Positions 1 through 6,097 of a DNA stretch of 12,504 bases are shown here, in pieces (positions within the stretch are counted from its first letter, which is position 1; the number at the start of each line of letters is the position of its first letter). The stretch is from Leptolyngbyaceae cyanobacterium SM1_3_5 (GTDB taxonomy: Bacteria > Cyanobacteriota > Cyanobacteriia > Elainellales > Elainellaceae), in contig JAAUTJ010000074.1 of the NCBI GenBank assembly GCA_012031475.1, forward strand, positions 1 through 12,504, in the 5' to 3' direction. The notes below the pieces were generated by a model, which worked only from the letters and a program-made list of their open reading frames with translations, did not search any database and was not told where the DNA came from. A program made the translations under genes and the position numbers.

Positions 1-343
1 AGCGGTTCGCACGACTCCGGGCGTCCTCAAGCAGGTGGAGCGACGGCGCGAAATTGAGCGGCAGCGCTTAGCAGAACTGAAAGGCGAAGCCGAGAAAGTC
101 AAGGCAGCGCTGGAAAAATCGCCGCGCTTCTCGATTTCCAAGCAGGTTGGTGAGAATGATGCGATTTTTGGCACCGTCACCGATCGCGAAGTGGCCGAAC
201 TGATTCAGGCGGCGATCGGGCAGGAAATCGATCGGCGCGGCATCACGGTTCCCGAAGTTCACAAGCTCGGTTCCTACAAGGTGGAGATTAAGCTGCACCC
301 AGAAGTGACGGCTACGGTTGAAATTCAGGTGGTTCCCAACTAA
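1..343 (+). CDS. rplI: 50S ribosomal protein L9, 3' part
   Basis: This is the C-terminal 113 residues of ribosomal protein L9, which binds 23S rRNA at the base of the L1 stalk and helps keep the reading frame. The gene is cut by the left edge; reading begins in frame at base 2 with AVRTTPGVLKQVE, the end of the N-terminal RNA-binding domain. The charged connecting helix follows (REIERQRLAELKGEAEKVK), then the C-terminal domain with the family-like stretches GTVTDREVAELI, KLGSYKVEIKLHPEV and ATVEIQVVP. L9 is usually about 150 residues, so roughly 38 are missing upstream. The GTG at base 35 is internal, not the true start. dnaB begins 45 bases after the stop, so the two are probably cotranscribed. 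The identification is based on direct family similarity. Confidence 0.95.
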   Translation, partial: AVRTTPGVLKQVERRREIERQRLAELKGEAEKVKAALEKSPRFSISKQVGENDAIFGTVTDREVAELIQAAIGQEIDRRGITVPEVHKLGSYKVEIKLHPEVTATVEIQVVPN

Positions 344-388
344 GCTAGCGAAACCTCTGATCAATTCGCTCCCGGAATTGCGCTTGTT

Positions 389-1738
389 ATGGTGCAGGAA
401 CTCAACTTTCAAACTGCGAGCGATCGACTGCCGCCGCAAAACATCGACGCTGAAGAAGCGATTCTGGGCGGCATTTTGCTTGATCCGGAAGCGATCGGGC
501 GCGTTTTGGAAATTCTGCGCCCCGAAGCTTTCTACATCAGTACCCATCAGGAAATTTTCAAGGCGGCGATCGCCCTCAATCAGGCAGGCCGACCCACCGA
601 CCTGATGAGCATGACAGCTTGGCTGCACGACCAAAAGCTGCTCGATCGCGTTGGCGGTCAGGCACGACTGGCGCAACTGGTCGATCGCACGGTCAGCGCT
701 GTCAACATCGACCAGTACGCCCAACTGGTGATGGACAAATTTTTGCGCCGCAACTTGATCAAGGCGGGCAATGAAGTCGCGCATTTGGGCTACGAAACCA
801 ATACGCCGATCGAAAAAGTCCTCGACCAGTCTGAGCAAAAAATCTTTGGGATCACGCAGGCTCGCCCCAATCAAAGCTTAGTTTCCACTGCCGACATCCT
901 GACTTCGACTTTCATGGATATCGAAAGCCGATCGCTTGGCATGGCGATCCCCGGTGTCGCCTGCGGGTTCTATGACCTTGACGCTTTGACGCAGGGCTTC
1001 CAGCGATCGGACTTGATCATTGCCGCAGGAAGGCCCTCAATGGGAAAAACCGCACTGTGCTTAGGTATGGCGCGTAACATTTCGCACCAGCTTCCAGTTG
1101 CGGTGTTTAGCCTGGAAATGTCGAAAGAGCAATTGGTGTATCGCCTGCTGTCGAGTGAAGTACAAATTGAAAGCGGCAGGTTGCGATCGGGTCGGATTGC
1201 TCAAACTGAATGGGAGCCATTGACCCATGCGATCGGAACGCTCTCTCAACTGCCGATTTTTATTGACGATACGCCGAATATTTCGGTAGGAGAAATGCGA
1301 TCGAAAGCGCGTCGTTTGCAGGCAGAACAAGGCGGCACACTGGGCTTAATTTTGATCGACTACTTACAGCTAATGGAAGGCACGGGCAGCGAAAACCGAG
1401 TGCAGGAACTTTCGCGGGTGACGCGATCGCTCAAAGGGCTTGCTCGTGAATTAAACGTGCCAATTATTGCCCTTTCACAACTTAGTCGCGGCGTTGAATC
1501 GCGCACCAACAAGCGCCCAATGATGTCTGATCTTCGCGAAAGTGGTTCGATCGAGCAGGACGCAGATCTCGTGATGATGCTGTATCGCGATGAATACTAT
1601 AACCCGGATACGCCCGATCGCGGCATTGCCGAAATTATTATCACGAAACATCGAAACGGGCCAGTTGGCACAGTCAAACTATTGTTTGAACCGCAGTTTA
1701 CGCGCTTCCGAAATTTGGCTGCTCCAAATCGGTCTTAA
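389..1738 (+). CDS. dnaB: Replicative DNA helicase DnaB
   Basis: This is the hexameric 5'-3' helicase that unwinds DNA at the replication fork and recruits primase. The product has 449 residues, normal for the family. The N-terminal primase-interacting domain covers about residues 15-115 (PPQNIDAEEAILGGILLDPEA). The RecA-like motor carries the Walker A motif GRPSMGKT at 214-221, the Walker B aspartate D324 in ILIDYLQLM, the SQLSRGVE segment at 363-370, SDLRESGSIEQDAD at 380-393, and the probable arginine finger R422 in TKHRNGP. Cyanobacterial dnaB genes often carry inteins, but the motor is uninterrupted here. The start is the ATG behind a weak GGA signal. The gene follows rplI as in many bacteria, and it stands tail to tail with the primase-like gene of a plasmid-type replication module, which may be functionally relevant. 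Confidence 0.97.
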   Translation: MVQELNFQTASDRLPPQNIDAEEAILGGILLDPEAIGRVLEILRPEAFYISTHQEIFKAAIALNQAGRPTDLMSMTAWLHDQKLLDRVGGQARLAQLVDRTVSAVNIDQYAQLVMDKFLRRNLIKAGNEVAHLGYETNTPIEKVLDQSEQKIFGITQARPNQSLVSTADILTSTFMDIESRSLGMAIPGVACGFYDLDALTQGFQRSDLIIAAGRPSMGKTALCLGMARNISHQLPVAVFSLEMSKEQLVYRLLSSEVQIESGRLRSGRIAQTEWEPLTHAIGTLSQLPIFIDDTPNISVGEMRSKARRLQAEQGGTLGLILIDYLQLMEGTGSENRVQELSRVTRSLKGLARELNVPIIALSQLSRGVESRTNKRPMMSDLRESGSIEQDADLVMMLYRDEYYNPDTPDRGIAEIIITKHRNGPVGTVKLLFEPQFTRFRNLAAPNRS

Positions 1739-1756
1739 CTAAAATAGATGGCTTTA

Positions 1757-1821
1757 GTGTCGGCATCGATCGCAGGACAAAGCGTTTGACTGTTGCCTCT
1801 GGCTTCTCGTTTTGCCGACAC
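1757..1821. repeat. Inverted repeat between convergent genes
   Basis: GTGTCGGCA at 1757-1765 is exactly complementary to TGCCGACAC at 1813-1821, with a 47-base loop. It lies in the 104-base gap between the ends of dnaB and the primase-like gene. It may fold in either transcript and help termination, but the loop is long and no T-run follows, so I do not call it a terminator. Confidence 0.4.
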
Positions 1822-1842
1822 CTGATCCCTAACACCCATCCC

Positions 1843-3169
1843 CTAACTCGCATTTCGCGCCGCTTCAGTTGCTTCAGCCGGACTTTTTAGCCCCACAAGG
1901 TTTGATAAATTGTCTGTGGGCTGTTCTTGGTGGTGAGGATGCCAGAGTTGACGATAGCGGTAAAGTGAACTGCCGCTGATGCCGTATTGCGTCAAGGCTT
2001 GGAAGCGAGCGGTAATTGTATCGGGAAGCACGTTCTTTGCAGTCAAATCAGCGATCGCATTTTGGATGCGAGTTTGAGCATTTTTGGACTGTTTACGGTT
2101 CCAGGTGTCGCGTTTCAGTTCGCGGGGATTGGGCTGCACCACAATTCCTTCAGCGGCATCTCCGGCTCTTGGCTGCTGGGGTAGACCATAGTGGTAGTAC
2201 GGACTATTTTCGATGCATCTTGCCCATTCTGCGGCGCGATCGCCCAGTTCATGCTGATGCTGACACCACTGCGCGAAACCCGGAAGCGATCGCGCCGTCG
2301 CTACAACATTGTCAATCAGCGCTTGCCCGATCAGCGGTTCACCCCCTGACAAAACGTGATTAAAAATGTAGCTCCGCATCGCAATTCTGCCGAGCAAATA
2401 GTTGGTTTGGCCGCTGTCTGTCCAGCCCGGATCGATCTCGGTGTTGAGGTCTTGCAAAACTGTTCGGCTCGCCGCGAAACACGATAGCGCTTCTGACGAT
2501 TTTTCTGCATCAGCTGATCGAACAGACAAACATCAATTTCGTTGCGCTGTTCGGCGCATTGCCACTGGCGAACGAAGCTGGAGCGATCGCTCCAGATCGG
2601 CTGCAAATCCGCGTTCAGTAAATTCGAGCCAACCTGTAGCGGTAAACGATGAGCCTGGTACAGACGTGGAACGCTATCGGTAGTGTAAGGGCGACGGTTG
2701 GGAAAACTTCAAGCTGTCCCGCTTTAAGACGGAAACCCGCTGATTCCAGCAGGCTGGAGAGGACGATCGCCACCTGCCACGATCGCTGCTCGTTGGCAAA
2801 CGGCAAATACAAATGTAGGCCGCCGCTGTAGCTGGACGTGCAGGCGATCGCGCTCACCAAACCAATTCGCTCCAGTGCCGCCATAATGCGAGCGATCGCA
2901 AACGGGTCTTGGCGCGGGTGGTAGTGGCTGGCAATGTCGATGTCAAGCAGGCAGTAGCGCGTCGTGGAGCCGAAGCGGACACCATATAGCGAGTTGCCCT
3001 GCTGAATTTGGCGATCGCTGAGCGGATAGCGGCTTTCCGTCCGCCAGTTGGGTTTGCAATCTGGCTGCGGATGGTCGGCATAGATAAAATCAAACCGTTG
3101 CGGAAACAGCGAGAGAAATTCGTCCGTTTCTTCGACGTAATGGCGCGGCGGCGATGGCAGACAAATCAT
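1843..3169 (-). pseudogene. Primase-like replication protein, two frameshifts
   Basis: The reading frame changes twice. One base appears missing in a C-run (GGG on the + strand, 2700-2702) and one in a T-run (AAAA on the + strand, 2456-2459). Restoring both gives 442 residues. The N-terminal part resembles the archaeo-eukaryotic primase fold: LLDIDIASHYHP with D76 and D78 as candidate metal ligands, SSYSGGLHLYLPF with H119, then QLEVFPNRRPY, which becomes continuous only when the first frameshift is undone. The middle (GQTNYLLGRIAMRSYIF, SLPGFAQWCQHQHE) looks like a primase C-terminal helical region. The end (QYGISGSSLYRYRQLWHP) looks like a DNA-binding helix-turn-helix. The start ATG has GGAGGC six bases upstream. 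The gene diverges from the initiator-like gene across the iterons, so it plausibly primes or regulates replication there. I have not seen this family characterised. Read error rather than decay is a real possibility. Confidence 0.7.
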
Positions 3170-3245
3170 TGATTTGCCTCCGTGCAGCGACGGGGACGGC
3201 AGCAGAAACTAGGCGACACGAGGCCGCGATCGATGCTAAACTTTT

Positions 3246-3254
3246 TGTGCATAA
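3246..3254 (-). promoter_or_regulatory. DnaA-box-like site
   Basis: The - strand reads TTATGCACA, which fits the strict DnaA consensus TTATNCACA. It is the only match I saw in the intergenic region between the primase-like and initiator-like genes. Many iteron plasmids carry one or a few DnaA boxes near the iterons. A single site is weak evidence: eight fixed bases would be met by chance in about 2 percent of regions of this size on two strands. Confidence 0.35.
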
Positions 3255-3262
3255 AATCCGTT

Positions 3263-3280
3263 CCCTGGCTTGTGCCGGGG
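3263..3280 (+). other. Small GC-rich hairpin
   Basis: CCCTGGC pairs with GCCGGGG around a TTGT loop, with one mismatch. It lies just after a possible -10 box (TAAAAT at 3252-3257, with no good -35 seen) and upstream of a terminator-like hairpin. It could be the 5' stem of a short RNA of about 75 bases. Confidence 0.25.
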
Positions 3281-3296
3281 CAAGGTGATGGAACTC

Positions 3297-3339
3297 AAAC
3301 CCTTTCGCTGACTGTGGTAGGGAGGCGGCGGGGTTTTTT
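3297..3339 (+). terminator. Terminator-like hairpin ahead of the iterons
   Basis: AAACCC at 3297-3302 pairs with GGGTTT at 3331-3336. The stem can extend through G-U pairs and one mismatch to CGC (3306-3308) against GCG (3325-3327), and it is followed by a run of six T's (3334-3339). This is the layout of a factor-independent terminator on the + strand. No protein gene upstream on this strand needs it, since dnaB ends 1.5 kb away. It may end a short RNA or shield the iterons from transcription. Confidence 0.4.
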
Positions 3340-3439
3340 ATTGGGCTGTAATGCTGGAAATCAAAACTCGTAACCGAACCTTCGATGCACAGAAGTTAGC
3401 ACCAATTTTTCGCGGGTTCAATAGGGGTCGATCGCCAGA

Positions 3440-3736
3440 TCCGCCGGAGTTACGGCTAGGCAATACGCGGGAGTTACAGGGCAAATCTGTACGCGGGAGT
3501 TACAGCCAAATTTGTAAACCATACGCGGGAGTTACAGGATTGATCTGTCACAGGGTAGCGATCGAGCGATCGAAAAATCCACCCAAAAACATACGCCGGA
3601 GTTACAGCACGATCGCCTGTTCATACGCCGGAGTTACAGGGCAAATCCGACGCCAAAGTTACAGGCAAGCTTGTCAAAAACATACGCCGGAGTTACAGTC
3701 AGGGTTTCCAGATATAGCGTTTTGAAAATTACAGGC
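3440..3736 (+). repeat. Iteron array (about 8 copies)
   Basis: The 16-base core TACGCSGGAGTTACAG occurs six times without other mismatch: 3464-3479, 3490-3505 and 3522-3537 with CGCGGG, and 3592-3607, 3624-3639 and 3683-3698 with CGCCGG. Degenerate copies lie at about 3440-3455 and 3649-3664, and a remnant (AAAATTACAGG) at 3725-3735. All point the same way. Start-to-start spacing is 24 to 34 bases with one gap of 70, and the spacers differ. CA often precedes the core. Same-direction repeats with a conserved core upstream of an initiator gene are the hallmark of iteron origins, where the Rep protein binds. The varied spacers and the long core do not fit CRISPR. Confidence 0.9.
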
Positions 3737-3745
3737 TTAATAAGA

Positions 3746-3759
3746 CGCTATAGATAGCG
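3746..3759. promoter_or_regulatory. Palindrome upstream of the initiator-like gene
   Basis: CGCTAT at 3746-3751 and ATAGCG at 3754-3759 form a perfect inverted repeat with a 2-base centre. A further ATAGCG half-site is at 3714-3719. It lies between the iterons and the rep-like gene, where iteron plasmids often keep inverted operators bound by Rep dimers. The sequence is not an inverted form of the iteron, so the ligand is unknown. Confidence 0.4.
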
Positions 3760-3764
3760 CAGCT

Positions 3765-3799
3765 AGATCGGATCGATCTGGGACATCTAGCGGTACAAT
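3765..3799 (+). promoter_or_regulatory. Candidate promoter with palindrome for the rep-like gene
   Basis: TACAAT at 3794-3799 is a good -10 candidate and would give a leader of about 30 bases before the GTG start. The -35 region has no clear TTGACA. It is occupied by the inverted repeat AGATCG-GAT-CGATCT (3765-3779), which could bind a regulator. Confidence 0.35.
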
Positions 3800-3837
3800 T
3801 CCTCCTACCCAATCTGCTCGATCGAGAGTTTTGTCCT

Positions 3838-4989
3838 GTGAGCAACCACGAAGAATCGACGTTTCCCGTTGACGGTCAACTCCTAATGGTGTTGCCCAGA
3901 GCCGGAGCCTCGCTCAAAAACCCAGATGTCCAACTGCCGATTTTGCGATCGGACGAAGACGGCTACTATCTGGAAATGCGAGTCGAGGCCGATCCGGGCA
4001 ACCCCAGCGAGGTTGCAGTCACGCGGCGTGTCCCACTGGAAAACCTTTCGGCAGAAGAATGGGAAGAACTCAAGCGCCAATATGCCGATCTTGACTTTCA
4101 GTCCTGCACCGATCAAGGCGTCAGCAAAGGACTAGAGAAGATCCAAGACCGACGCATTCAGCGGCTCTTTATGGCCTTGCTGACGTTCCTCAATCCACGT
4201 CAGGTCGCGATCGTCCTCTTCCTCTATCGGCTTGCTGCCCAGCAGGGAAACGGCGCGATCGTCACATTTCGATCGAACGACCTGCTCGAAAGTTTGGGCT
4301 ATACGCGCACCAAAGACGGCGGGTTTGCTTCCAAGTTACGATCGCAACTCAACCGCGATCTAGTAGCACTACATCGAACTGAACTGGTTCTCGCACAATC
4401 CCTGCGAAAGGGAAATAGCATCGGGGCAAAAGTGATGATCAAAAGCGTTTTGCGAATTAAAGACTACGAAATTGACAACGTTCCCCGTGATTTCGATCTG
4501 GCAAAAGCCGCAGATTACAACTTTATGAACTCGCAGATGCCTACACCGTCTCACTTGAGTTTTTTTGAAGGACCAGGACGCACAGGCGACTACGTTCTAT
4601 TCGCCAACAGCATCGACATCACGCAAAAACTCGGCAGCAATGCAAAAAGCGACTACAAGACAAAACTATTAATCTATCTTGCCAGCCGCATGAAGTGGGA
4701 CGCGATGCAGGACGGCGGCTATCTTCACATTTCAAAACAATATCTGTTCAAAAATCTCGATCTGTTGGGAAGTAATTCTTCTCGAAACAATCAGATTTTT
4801 TGGCGAACCGTTGATGAATTGCAGCAAGAAGGATACGTAATTTCTGCTCAAGAACTGCCTGGAAAGAAACGCATTGCCACCATCCAGTTTCAGCTAAACC
4901 TAGAGAAATGCAGAGTCACGTTAGCGATCGCGAACTTGCGGAACGACAGCGGACTTCTAAACATTCGTAGAAGCTTCTTTAGGGTGTAA
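3838..4989 (+). CDS. Plasmid-type replication initiator (Rep-like)
   Basis: The product has 383 residues. I recognise the layout of an iteron-binding replication initiator rather than an exact named family. A variable acidic N-terminus covers about 1-95. A first probable winged-helix region spans about 100-205 (RRIQRLFMALLTFLNPRQVA, then NDLLESLGYTRTKDGGFASKLRSQ). A second spans about 265-360 (KTKLLIYLASRMKWDAM, then HISKQYLFKNLDLLG and FWRTVDELQQEGYV). Two winged helices are the rule in RepA/RepE/Pi-type proteins, which bind iterons and load the host helicase. The gene lies just downstream of the iterons and diverges from a primase-like gene, which supports the role. The start is the GTG at 3838, with only a weak GAGAG signal about ten bases upstream, consistent with low expression. 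The frame is intact. It could instead be a transcription factor of similar fold. Confidence 0.75.
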   Translation: MSNHEESTFPVDGQLLMVLPRAGASLKNPDVQLPILRSDEDGYYLEMRVEADPGNPSEVAVTRRVPLENLSAEEWEELKRQYADLDFQSCTDQGVSKGLEKIQDRRIQRLFMALLTFLNPRQVAIVLFLYRLAAQQGNGAIVTFRSNDLLESLGYTRTKDGGFASKLRSQLNRDLVALHRTELVLAQSLRKGNSIGAKVMIKSVLRIKDYEIDNVPRDFDLAKAADYNFMNSQMPTPSHLSFFEGPGRTGDYVLFANSIDITQKLGSNAKSDYKTKLLIYLASRMKWDAMQDGGYLHISKQYLFKNLDLLGSNSSRNNQIFWRTVDELQQEGYVISAQELPGKKRIATIQFQLNLEKCRVTLAIANLRNDSGLLNIRRSFFRV

Positions 4990-4991
4990 TT

Positions 4992-5138
4992 ATGGAACGA
5001 TCGGAATGCCCGGTAATTCGGCTGCGATCGCTCTCTTGCATCGGTTGCGAGAACCGCCCTGAATTAAAATTCGGGCTAACAGCGCAAGTCACAAAACTGA
5101 CTGAAAAGCAGGTCGAGTTAGGTTTGTCACTCGTTTGA
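4992..5138 (+). CDS. Possible 48-residue protein
   Basis: An ATG two bases after the rep-like stop opens a 48-codon frame. It has three cysteines, two of them in SCIGCE, and an alternating charged end (QVTKLTEKQVELG). It is followed at once by a terminator-like hairpin. The tight spacing suggests translation coupled to the rep-like gene, for example as a copy-control or partner protein. Its short length and the lack of a recognised family leave it doubtful. Confidence 0.3.
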   Translation: MERSECPVIRLRSLSCIGCENRPELKFGLTAQVTKLTEKQVELGLSLV

Positions 5139-5148
5139 ACGGGTTTTT
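5129..5148 (+). terminator. Probable terminator of the rep-like unit
   Basis: ACTCGT (5129-5134) pairs with ACGGGT (5139-5144), including one G-U pair, around a 4-base loop, and TTTTT begins at 5144. The stem is weak but placed correctly at the end of the + strand unit; the loop covers the stop of the 48-codon frame. Confidence 0.45.
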
Positions 5149-5233
5149 GCTATTCAAATGAGAATTGATTCCCGGTCGTTATTGAGAGAGGGGTGCAAGA
5201 TCTGAAAGATCGCTCACAAAACCCATAAAACAA

Positions 5234-5264
5234 ACGCCAGACCGGAAAATTACCAATCTGGCGT
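5234..5264 (-). terminator. Terminator of the LEA-like gene
   Basis: ACGCCAGA (5234-5241) and TCTGGCGT (5257-5264) form a perfect 8-bp stem. Read on the - strand it is followed by TTGTTTTA. It lies 64 bases past the stop of the small secreted protein gene. Confidence 0.6.
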
Positions 5265-5276
5265 CCATTCAATCAG

Positions 5277-5321
5277 CCTGTAGTCAGGCAGTCTGTGATC
5301 AGGCAGCCTGTAGTCGGGCAG
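5277..5321. repeat. Three tandem 15-base repeats
   Basis: CCTGTAGTCAGGCAG, TCTGTGATCAGGCAG and CCTGTAGTCGGGCAG follow each other without spacers, just downstream of the LEA-like gene's stop codon. Each unit contains a small inverted element (CCTG...CAGG). It is probably a slippage-made repeat with no clear function. Confidence 0.7.
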
Positions 5322-5327
5322 TTTTGC

Positions 5328-5756
5328 TTAATCCAAAGCGTCCTTGATGCTGTCAACGGTGCGCTGAACGGCACTTTTGGCGCTGTCAACGGCGTTTTGA
5401 GTGCGATCGGCATCTTCTTCTGCCCGCTTTTGGATGCGAGCCGCATCGCGCTTGGCCTTGCCTGCGATCGCGCTGTCGTCATCTGTGGCCGCATCGACTC
5501 GTCCAGCGTTGTCTTTGGCGGCTTGCTGAACTTTTTCTTTGGTATCCTCAATGAAACCTTTGGAGCGGCTTGCGCCTTCCTGGTAGCTTTCGTTCGCCTT
5601 ATCGACTGGATCGGCTGCGGCGATCAGGCTAGGAGAAGCGGCCATTGCGCTTAAGGTCGGCAGTGCGCTTTGCCAAATCAAAGCGATCGCGGCCAAGCAA
5701 AGCACCGCGTTGGTAATCCAGCGCGAAAGCTGCTGAGTGAAATAATGAAATTTCAT
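5328..5756 (-). CDS. Secreted LEA-like helical protein
   Basis: The product has 142 residues. It begins with a signal peptide: a short charged start, a hydrophobic core at about 16-35 (ITNAVLCLAAIALIW), and a likely cleavage site near SAMA at 36-39. The rest is hydrophilic, rich in Ala, Asp, Lys and Glu, with heptad-like amphipathic helix (KEKVQQAAKDNAGRVDAA, KRDAARIQKRAEEDADR, DSAKSAVQRTVDSIKDAL). This composition resembles group 3 LEA proteins and cyanobacterial low-temperature-induced proteins, which protect membranes or proteins during drying or cold. I cannot name the exact family. The start ATG has GGAG about eleven bases upstream. The gene is alone between its own promoter candidate and terminator. 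Confidence 0.75.
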   Translation of the reverse strand: MKFHYFTQQLSRWITNAVLCLAAIALIWQSALPTLSAMAASPSLIAAADPVDKANESYQEGASRSKGFIEDTKEKVQQAAKDNAGRVDAATDDDSAIAGKAKRDAARIQKRAEEDADRTQNAVDSAKSAVQRTVDSIKDALD

Positions 5757-5863
5757 AGAAGAGAATCTCCATGAGGTTTAGCAACTCTATTCCTACTGCA
5801 TTGAGCGCATCAGCCAAATCGCTCTCCAGACAGAGCTTTGCGACTACTGCTTTTTGTAAATTG

Positions 5864-5891
5864 ATGATATTTCTAAATCTTTTACAATCAA
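5864..5891 (-). promoter_or_regulatory. Candidate promoter of the LEA-like gene
   Basis: The - strand reads TTGATT, a 16-base spacer, then TATCAT, a fair sigma-70-type promoter about 110 bases before the start codon. The long leader leaves room for post-transcriptional control. No other strong signal was seen in this gap. Confidence 0.35.
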
Positions 5892-5970
5892 GCTGCAAAT
5901 TCACAAAGTTGTTAAGTTTGCCTTATTTTTAGGTGAGAGGTTCGATCGCAATATTGAATTGGTATAAAAG

Positions 5971-6018
5971 CAAAAAACACGAAAGGCAAGAGAAGCGATG
6001 TCAACTTCTCTTGCCTTT
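5971..6018 (-). terminator. Strong terminator of the PPC/ELWxxDGT gene
   Basis: AAAGGCAAGAGAAG (5982-5995) and CTTCTCTTGCCTTT (6005-6018) form a perfect 14-bp stem with a 9-base loop. On the - strand the stem is followed by GTGTTTTTTG. On the + strand four T's also follow, so it may work both ways. Confidence 0.85.
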
Positions 6019-6097
6019 TGCAGTGGTGGGTGGTGGGCTAGGTAGATTTGGGTGAGCGCGATCGCTGGCGCGACACCAATCCATCAAACACTTGCCA

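Larger units (their letters stand above)
3170..3837. other. Candidate plasmid-type replication origin
   Basis: This 668-base region has no convincing protein gene. In order it holds a DnaA-box-like site, two RNA hairpins, the iteron array, and two short palindromes with a -10-like box in front of the initiator-like gene. It is flanked by divergent genes for a primase-like protein and a Rep-like protein. The A/T-rich stretch just after the last iterons (about 3714-3745) is the best candidate unwinding element. Function as an origin is inferred from layout only. It may be active, silent or a relic. Confidence 0.6.

Noticed and set aside
68..874. 268-codon - strand frame
   Set aside because: It is the mirror of rplI and dnaB, which are certain.
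389..1738. Intein in dnaB
   Set aside because: The Walker A and later motifs are uninterrupted and the length is normal.
3440..3700. CRISPR array
   Set aside because: The repeat core is 16-18 bases, spacers are 8-18 bases and irregular, spacers are partly alike, copies decay in the middle, and no cas gene is present.
3351..3725. 124-codon + strand frame across the iterons
   Set aside because: Its sequence is only the iterons read through, with low-complexity repeats such as YAGVTG; no ribosome binding site or family.
3019..4923. Absence of GCGATCGC as proof of foreign DNA
   Set aside because: The gap of 1.9 kb is only slightly longer than another of about 1.4 kb inside the PPC/ELWxxDGT gene, so it is not telling.
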